This document shows positions 59,105-64,000 of a stretch of 64,000 nt of DNA, piece by piece. Below the pieces are notes generated by a model. It saw nothing but the letters and a program-made list of their open reading frames with translations. It did not search any database and was not told the origin of the DNA. Made by a program: the position numbers and the translations under genes. Source of the DNA: an uncultured Oscillospiraceae bacterium (GTDB lineage: Bacteria > Bacillota > Clostridia > Oscillospirales > Oscillospiraceae). The stretch lies in the NCBI GenBank assembly GCA_934646185.1, contig CAKUEH010000004.1, forward strand, positions 62,001-126,000, written 5' to 3'. The stretch's first letter is position 1. Each line of letters starts with the position of its first letter.

Positions 59105-59794
59105 ATGAAGAAGCTGCTTGCTTTTTTGCTGCCCGTTGCGCTGATATTGGCCATGACGGCCTGCACGCCGTGTGACGATGACGAGGACGAAGTATGGTCG
59201 GCAAAGCCCGTGATCTACCTCTATCCGGAGCAGGCGCAGGACGAAACCTGCGACGCCAAGCCGGTCGCGTATCTGTATCCGCAGACGGAAACGGAGATAA
59301 CGGTCCGGCTGGACTATGACGGAGATCTGACGTGTATGTATCCGGCCTACGAGGACGGCTGGACCGTCTCGGCAAGCCCCGACGGGACGCTGACGGACAA
59401 GGCCGGCCAGACCTACCGGTATTTATACTGGGAGGGTGTGTCGAAAACGGAATACGATTTCTCGTCCGGCTTCTGCGTGCCGGGAAGCGGCACGGCGGAA
59501 TTTCTGGAGGATACGCTCTCGAAGCTCGGCCTGAACCGCGCGGAGGCCAACGAGTTTATCATCTACTGGCTGCCGCGCATGCAGGAAAACGCCTATAATC
59601 TGATCGCGTTCCAGCACGAGGCCTATACCGAAAGCGCCCGTCTGACCATCACGCCCGAGCCGGACACGCTGATTCGCGTCTTTATGGCTTTCAAGCCGCT
59701 GTCCGCCCCGGTCAGGATCGCGCCGCAGGCGCTCACAGCCCCGGCCCGCACCGGCTTCACCGCCGTCGAATGGGGCGGCGCGGAATGCCGGTAA
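59105..59794 (+). CDS. Lipoprotein with repeated KP-V-x-YLYP motif
   Basis: A 230-residue predicted lipoprotein (lipidation cysteine at residue 20, MTAC) followed by an acidic stretch. KPVIYLYP and KPVAYLYP, about 22 residues apart, are a motif I have seen in secreted proteins of unknown function. The rest is beta-rich with TETEITVRLDYDGDLTCMYPAY and a C-terminal IRVFMAFKPL segment. AGGAGG is 7 bp upstream. Cell-surface role likely; activity unknown. Confidence 0.75.
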   Translation: MKKLLAFLLPVALILAMTACTPCDDDEDEVWSAKPVIYLYPEQAQDETCDAKPVAYLYPQTETEITVRLDYDGDLTCMYPAYEDGWTVSASPDGTLTDKAGQTYRYLYWEGVSKTEYDFSSGFCVPGSGTAEFLEDTLSKLGLNRAEANEFIIYWLPRMQENAYNLIAFQHEAYTESARLTITPEPDTLIRVFMAFKPLSAPVRIAPQALTAPARTGFTAVEWGGAECR

Positions 59795-59837
59795 ACGCGA
59801 GGGCCTGCATGCAGCCGGACAAATGCGCTTGAGACAG

Positions 59838-59876
59838 AACCAGCCCGCGGGGGATTGTCCCGCGGGCCGGTCAGGT
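59838..59876. terminator. Hairpin between convergent lipoprotein and adenine deaminase genes
   Basis: GCCCGCGGGG / TCCCGCGGGC stem flanked by GAACC / GGTTC, without a clear T tract on either side. It is weak as an intrinsic terminator but rightly placed for both genes. Confidence 0.5.
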
Positions 59877-59880
59877 TCTG

Positions 59881-61617
59881 TTATACGTACTGCTGCGTGT
59901 CGACGTCGACGACGCCGCGGGTGGTGATGCGGAGCTTGGGGATGACGGGCAGGGCCATGAAGCTGAGCGTCATGAACGGGTCGATGCCGCGGCTGACGCC
60001 AAGGGCGAAGGCGGCGTCCTTGGCCGCTTCGAGCTGGTCGTTGACTTCGGTCAGCGGACGGTCAGACATGATGCCCGCGATCTCCAGCACGACCGCTCCC
60101 TTCACGGTTCCGTTTTCGACCACGACGATGCCGCCGTGATGCTCGACGATGTAATTCGCGGCGAACGCCATATCGGCGGAGTTCGTGCCGACGACGATGA
60201 TATTATGCGAGTCGTGCGAGATGCTGGTCGCGACTGCGCCGGATCTCAGACCGTAGCCCTGAATGTAGCCGAGGCCGATGTGGTGCGTGCCCTTGTGGCG
60301 CTCGACGACGGCGATCTTGAGAATGTCCTTTTCCAGATCGACGTGGTCGGCATAGCCGTTGTCGGTCGTGATGATCTCGCCCGGGACCATGCCCAGAACG
60401 CCTCTCTGGCGCGCGTCGCGGAAATCGTCCGGCGTGAGCGTCGAGACGTGGAAGGTGTCGTGGGCGCGCTTGTCGAGATATTCCTCGATCTTCGGCGTCT
60501 CAAAGTCGCGCAGCTCGCCGTTGTTCCAGTACAGAACGCCCTTCTTGAAGACCATTTCGACGTTGAAGTCCTTGAAATTGTCGATCACGGCGAAGTCGGC
60601 CAGATAGCCGGGGGCGATGGCGCCGCGGTTATTGAGCAGGAAATAGCGCGAAGCGTGGTGGCAGGCGGCCTTGACGGCAATGATGGGGTCGACGCCGTAT
60701 TTGTTGATGGCCTCGCGGGCGATGTAGTCGATATGGCCCTTTTCCAGCAGATCGCTCGGGTGCTTGTCGTCGGTGCAGAACATGCAGCGCTCGGCGTACT
60801 GCGGCGTGAGCAGGGGCGCGAGCGCCTCGAGATTGCGGGCGGCGGTGCCCTCGCGGATCATGATGAACTGGCCGCGCTGCAGCTTGGCCAGCGCATCTTC
60901 CATCGTGGCGCATTCGTGGTCGGAATAGACGCCGGCGGCGACGTAGGTGTCGAGATCCTTGCCCTGCAGGCCCGGCGCGTGGCCGTCGATCTTCTTGTGG
61001 TGTGCCTGCGAGGCGACGATTTTCGAGACGACCTCCGGATCGTTGTGGATGACGCCGTAGGAGTTCATCATCTCGGCAAGACCCTGCACTCTGGGATAGT
61101 CGTAGAACGAGTCGATGGCGCGGTAGTCCAGATTCGCGCCGGATTCGTCCATCGGTGTGGCCGGGACGCAGGACGGCAGCATGAACCGCACGTCGATCGG
61201 AAGACCCTCGGTTGCCTGGAACATGTAGTCGATGCCGTCGGTGCCCATGACGTTGGTGATCTCATGGGGATCGGTGATGACGGTGGTCGTGCCGTGCGGC
61301 AGCGTCGCGCGGACGAATTCCTTCGGCGTGACAAGGCTGGATTCCAGATGGATATGCGCGTCGACGAAGCCCGGGCAGACGATCTTGCCGGTCATGTCGT
61401 ATTCGACCTCGCCCTCGTAGCTGCCGAGACCCACGATCAGGCCGTTCGCCACGGCGATGTCGCACGTCAGCAGCTCGTTGGAGAACACGTTGACATACGT
61501 CGCGTTTTTCAGCACCAGATCGGCCTTCTGCCGGCCGGAGGCGGCCTCGATCACGCGCTGCTTCTTTAACAGCTTCCGCTGGATCTTCGCTGCGTAGCTT
61601 TCAATGGGGAATGCCAT
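59881..61617 (-). CDS. ade: Adenine deaminase
   Basis: Converts adenine to hypoxanthine and ammonia in purine salvage. The 578-residue amidohydrolase has GFVDAHIHLESS (metal ligands), TTTVITDPHE, the GHAPGL and CTDDKHPSDL segments, and the C-terminal HHGGIVVVENG and DRPLTEV blocks typical of adenine deaminase. An extended -10 promoter lies upstream; no purine riboswitch is visible in its leader. Together with adenosine deaminase at 15703-16707 it suggests purines are used for salvage or nitrogen. Confidence 0.95.
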   Translation of the reverse strand: MAFPIESYAAKIQRKLLKKQRVIEAASGRQKADLVLKNATYVNVFSNELLTCDIAVANGLIVGLGSYEGEVEYDMTGKIVCPGFVDAHIHLESSLVTPKEFVRATLPHGTTTVITDPHEITNVMGTDGIDYMFQATEGLPIDVRFMLPSCVPATPMDESGANLDYRAIDSFYDYPRVQGLAEMMNSYGVIHNDPEVVSKIVASQAHHKKIDGHAPGLQGKDLDTYVAAGVYSDHECATMEDALAKLQRGQFIMIREGTAARNLEALAPLLTPQYAERCMFCTDDKHPSDLLEKGHIDYIAREAINKYGVDPIIAVKAACHHASRYFLLNNRGAIAPGYLADFAVIDNFKDFNVEMVFKKGVLYWNNGELRDFETPKIEEYLDKRAHDTFHVSTLTPDDFRDARQRGVLGMVPGEIITTDNGYADHVDLEKDILKIAVVERHKGTHHIGLGYIQGYGLRSGAVATSISHDSHNIIVVGTNSADMAFAANYIVEHHGGIVVVENGTVKGAVVLEIAGIMSDRPLTEVNDQLEAAKDAAFALGVSRGIDPFMTLSFMALPVIPKLRITTRGVVDVDTQQYV

Positions 61618-61669
61618 GAAACATCTTCCTTTCTGCGTTCAGTTTTGCTTGTATCTGATATTAGATGGA

Positions 61670-61698
61670 ATTATAGCACCGTATTCCCCGCTTGTCCA
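61670..61698 (-). promoter_or_regulatory. Promoter of ade
   Basis: Minus strand TGGACA (61693-61698), 17-bp spacer, consensus TATAAT (61670-61675) with TGC before it. Confidence 0.75.
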
Positions 61699-61795
61699 TG
61701 TTCATTTTCCACGGAATGTCGCAGATTCTTTTTTGCAATCTGTACAGAAACCGCGATGTGTGATATGCTTGGTGTACAAACGGGAGGCGAACGCC

Positions 61796-62341
61796 ATGAA
61801 ATTACTGATGCACATCTGCTGCGCGCCCTGCGCGAATATGCCGGTCGACGCGCTGCGCGCGGACGGGATCGACCTGACCGGCTACTGGTACAATCCCAAC
61901 ATCCATCCCTTTACCGAATACCGCGCCCGGCGGAACTGTTTACAGGAATACGCGAAGACCATCGATCTGCCGCTTCTTGTGCGCGACGATTACGGCCTGC
62001 GGCCATTCGTGCGCGAGGTAGCGGAGGATATCGCGGGCCGGTGCGTCAAGTGCTATGAGATGCGGCTCTTTGAGGCGGCGCGGGAAGCGAAGGAGGGCGG
62101 CTTCGATGCGTTTACCTCGTCGCTGTTTATCAGCCCCTATCAGAAGCACGAGCTGATGCGCGACGTGGCCTACCGCGCGGCGGAGGAATACGGCGTGACA
62201 TTCTACTATCAGGATTTCCGCCCCATGTTCCGCGACGGCCAGGCCCGCGCGCGGGAGCTGGGCTTTTACATGCAGAAATACTGCGGCTGCATCTTCTCCG
62301 AACAGGAGCGCTATCAAAAGCCGGGACGGATCATCCCGTGA
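61796..62341 (+). CDS. queH: Epoxyqueuosine reductase QueH
   Basis: Reduces epoxyqueuosine to queuosine in tRNA, replacing QueG in many anaerobes. The 181-residue protein has the cysteine set HICCAPCA (C8, C9, C12), CVKCYEMR and KYCGCIFSE, which bind the 4Fe-4S cluster and neighbouring metal site of QueH. NPNIHPFTEYRAR is also conserved. The ATG at 61796 follows GGGAGG. Queuosine synthesis genes are not in the window, so the cell may salvage the precursor. Confidence 0.94.
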   Translation: MKLLMHICCAPCANMPVDALRADGIDLTGYWYNPNIHPFTEYRARRNCLQEYAKTIDLPLLVRDDYGLRPFVREVAEDIAGRCVKCYEMRLFEAAREAKEGGFDAFTSSLFISPYQKHELMRDVAYRAAEEYGVTFYYQDFRPMFRDGQARARELGFYMQKYCGCIFSEQERYQKPGRIIP

Positions 62342-62363
62342 GCGGGATAACATAGATCTGCGC

Positions 62364-62692
62364 CAAAGCCTCCCCTGAAAGGGGAGGCGGCTCGGCGAAG
62401 CCGAGTCGGAGAGGTCATGCGGCAGAATGCTGCAAACTTCGCGTTGATTTTCGGCGAATCCAGATACACCCGCGCGTTTCAGCGTAGGGGCCGACGACTC
62501 TGTCCGCCCGCAGAATGCACCGATTTTTCGGAAATCCACGGCAAATTTGCAACATTTATTAGGCCGACAGAGTCGTCGGCCCCTACAGAGCACAGTACAA
62601 ATTCGCCGAAGGGCTTCCGCTTTTCGCTGCTGCCTGCCGCTCGACCTCTCAGTCAGCTTCGCTGACAGCTCCCCTTTGCGAAGGGGAGCCAG
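62364..62692. repeat. Family B repeat, copy 4 (split by a family A element)
   Basis: Left end CCTCCCCTGAAAGGGGAGG plus GGCTCGGCGAAGCCGAGTC hairpin. Right end CAGTCAGCTTCGCTGACAG and CTCCCCTTTGCGAAGGGGAG, the same module as the left end of 36765. Without the 103-bp insert it is about 226 bp, close to copy 1. Confidence 0.75.
62484..62586. repeat. Family A repeat, copy 6 (103 bp, nested)
   Basis: GTAGGGGCCGACGACTCTG to AGTCGTCGGCCCCTAC. Inverted relative to copy 5, and nearly identical to its reverse complement. Confidence 0.85.
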
Positions 62693-62797
62693 GGGCGCTC
62701 CCGCGCCAGTGCGGCACCGAAAAGAATGGGTTTACTGTTATAACGGCCCTGCGATAAAATAGGAAACTGCACACGATAACGCTATCTCTGCGTTCAA

Positions 62798-63997
62798 TCA
62801 GCACTTTCCTGCTTTGTGGAGCTTTCGGATGAGCACGACGGCCAGTGCGATCACAAGCGCGCTGAACGCGCCTACGCAGGCCAGACGGATAACCAGCGCG
62901 CGGTGCGCGCTCTGACGCGCGGCTTCCTGCGCCGCTTCCTCGGCGGCTCTCTGCGCTTCTTCGCGCGCGGCCTGCTCTTCAGCCTGACGCTGCAGCTCGG
63001 CCTGACGGGCTTCCTCTGCGGCCTTTTCCTCTGCGGCTTGCTGCTCGGCGGCGAGCCGCTCTTTTTCTGCCTGCTCGGCCTTCGTCTGTTCCTCGGCGAG
63101 GCGGGCCGCCTCGGCTTCCTGTTCCGCCTGCTCGCGTTCCAGCCGTACCTGCTCGTCGAGATAGGTCTTCAGCAGCACGGCCAGCTGTCCGCACACGACG
63201 GAGCCCGCGCTCTGCCCGTCGGCATACGCCATGTCCACGTTTCCGCCCGGCCCGTAGGACAGGCCGCTCGTATACACGGCCAGCAGAAACGGCCGCTCGG
63301 CCCAGATGATGCCGACGTCGTTCTCCGCGCCCTCGTAGCTGCCGTATTTGTGCGCGACGGGCGTCTCGTCCACATCGAGATACGTCTTGAAGTACGCGTC
63401 CGGGCAGGCGATCTTGAGATAGTCGATCAGCTCGGTATAGTGCTCCTGCCCGTCCCAGACGACCTTCAGCGTGTCCATCATCATGCGGGTGCAGAACACA
63501 TGGTCATAGTAATACTTCTGCGGGATCTCGTCGTCGGTCATGGTGAAATATTTGCGCATGGCGGACTTGTATTCCGGCCAGTCGCCGATGCGCCGCCAGA
63601 GGGAATACGACAGCTCGTTGTTGGAATGGACCAGCGACTGATAATGCGCCTCGTCCAGCGAGGCGCCTTTTGTGATCATTGTGTCCCCGGTGATCTCGCC
63701 CGCGAGCTGCATATCGTAATAATACAGGTTCAGCGGCAGCTTGTACGTGCTCGCGCCGTAGAGCAGCTTCGTTTCGTTGAAGTCATAGTGCTCGCCGGTC
63801 TCCGGCACATAGAAGCTGATCTCAAAATTGTCCTCGGTCAGCGCGTGCTCCGCGCGGTAGTCCTCGATCAGCTCATCCAAGGTTTTTCCTGTCACGCCGG
63901 GGGCGGTGTATGCCTCCGCTGCCAGCGCGGGCGCAGCCGTCTGCGCAAGACACGCCGCGCAGAGCAGCGCCGCGGCTGCCGCGCGGGCTTTTTTCAT
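62798..63997 (-). CDS. Secreted class A beta-lactamase-fold serine hydrolase with coiled-coil stalk and C-terminal anchor
   Basis: A 399-residue protein: signal peptide (1-27), a penicillin-interacting-type serine hydrolase domain (about 40-280) with S83-x-x-K86 (ASTYK), S125-N-N and KYG (217-219) in the KTG position, then an Ala/Glu/Gln coiled coil (about 281-365) and a C-terminal membrane helix (371-391) with a basic tail. The domain would be displayed outside on a stalk. The YG in place of TG makes beta-lactam hydrolysis uncertain. Its ribosome site lies beyond the window. Confidence 0.82.
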   Translation of the reverse strand: MKKARAAAAALLCAACLAQTAAPALAAEAYTAPGVTGKTLDELIEDYRAEHALTEDNFEISFYVPETGEHYDFNETKLLYGASTYKLPLNLYYYDMQLAGEITGDTMITKGASLDEAHYQSLVHSNNELSYSLWRRIGDWPEYKSAMRKYFTMTDDEIPQKYYYDHVFCTRMMMDTLKVVWDGQEHYTELIDYLKIACPDAYFKTYLDVDETPVAHKYGSYEGAENDVGIIWAERPFLLAVYTSGLSYGPGGNVDMAYADGQSAGSVVCGQLAVLLKTYLDEQVRLEREQAEQEAEAARLAEEQTKAEQAEKERLAAEQQAAEEKAAEEARQAELQRQAEEQAAREEAQRAAEEAAQEAARQSAHRALVIRLACVGAFSALVIALAVVLIRKLHKAGKC

Positions 63998-64000
63998 TCT

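Larger units (their letters stand above)
62342..62797. other. 456-bp gap: family A repeat nested in a family B repeat
   Basis: No gene seen. The family B element spans 62364-62692 with a family A element at 62484-62586 inside it. The last 100 bp before the serine hydrolase stop hold nothing recognisable. Confidence 0.7.

Noticed and set aside
61618..61700. Purine riboswitch upstream of adenine deaminase
   Set aside because: The leader is too short and lacks the paired loops and conserved core of that class.

Overview
This window looks like chromosomal DNA of a high-GC Clostridia bacterium of the Oscillospirales (Oscillospiraceae/Ruminococcaceae type), probably a gut anaerobe. The evidence is the lepB-ylqF-rnhB-yraN cluster, a PdaA-type muramic-lactam deacetylase (an endospore-cortex enzyme), a SAM-I riboswitch on metK, QueH, a split transketolase, near-consensus sigma-A promoters and AGGAGG ribosome sites. 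It also carries dispersed GTAGGGGC...GCCCCTAC repeats of a kind I associate with this group. No rRNA, tRNA, CRISPR array, phage gene or transposase was seen. Species cannot be named from the sequence alone.

Layout. 1-12.6 kb: lepB-ylqF-rnhB-yraN operon (minus), a BceRS-like two-component system, 5-formyl-THF cyclo-ligase, a polysaccharide deacetylase, prfA, an SdpI-like protein, Sua5/YwlC, a CoaE open reading frame that continues without a stop into an M18 aminopeptidase, and an M14 carboxypeptidase. 12.6-19.7 kb: small conserved proteins, a lipoprotein, a YolD-like protein, adenosine deaminase, PdaA and an HtrA protease. 19.7-26.7 kb: glycerol-1-phosphate dehydrogenase, a cell-wall operon (AI-2E-type permease, an FHA-SEDS fusion, a class B PBP) and endonuclease IV. 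26.7-36.8 kb: WYL regulator, split transketolase, an AbrB/ABC operon under a perfect 36-bp palindrome, aconitase X, and M18 and M29 aminopeptidases.

37.2-45.2 kb holds the most unusual locus, a complete oligopeptide ABC operon (oppABCDF plus a small membrane protein). In it the OppC permease has a seven-repeat RCC1-like beta-propeller inserted between its first membrane helix and the transport domain. The OppF ATPase has a charged, coiled-coil-rich insertion of about 185 residues between Walker A and the Q-loop. Both inserts are in frame and the flanking motifs are intact.

45.3-64 kb: wecC, riboswitch-controlled metK, a rhomboid-like protein without the catalytic serine motif, nitroreductase, NhaC antiporter, a DUF1538 membrane protein with a tandem PII-like partner, methionine synthesis through acetylhomoserine (metA/metY), pfkB, small membrane and lipoproteins, adenine deaminase, queH, and a beta-lactamase-fold protein with a coiled-coil stalk and C-terminal anchor.

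Functional reading: four metallopeptidase families (M14, M18 twice, M29) and a peptide importer fit peptide or amino-acid scavenging. Two purine deaminases, split transketolase and pfkB fit nucleoside and sugar use. Three families of palindromic intergenic repeats fill almost every gap above 300 bp, and one element lies inside another.
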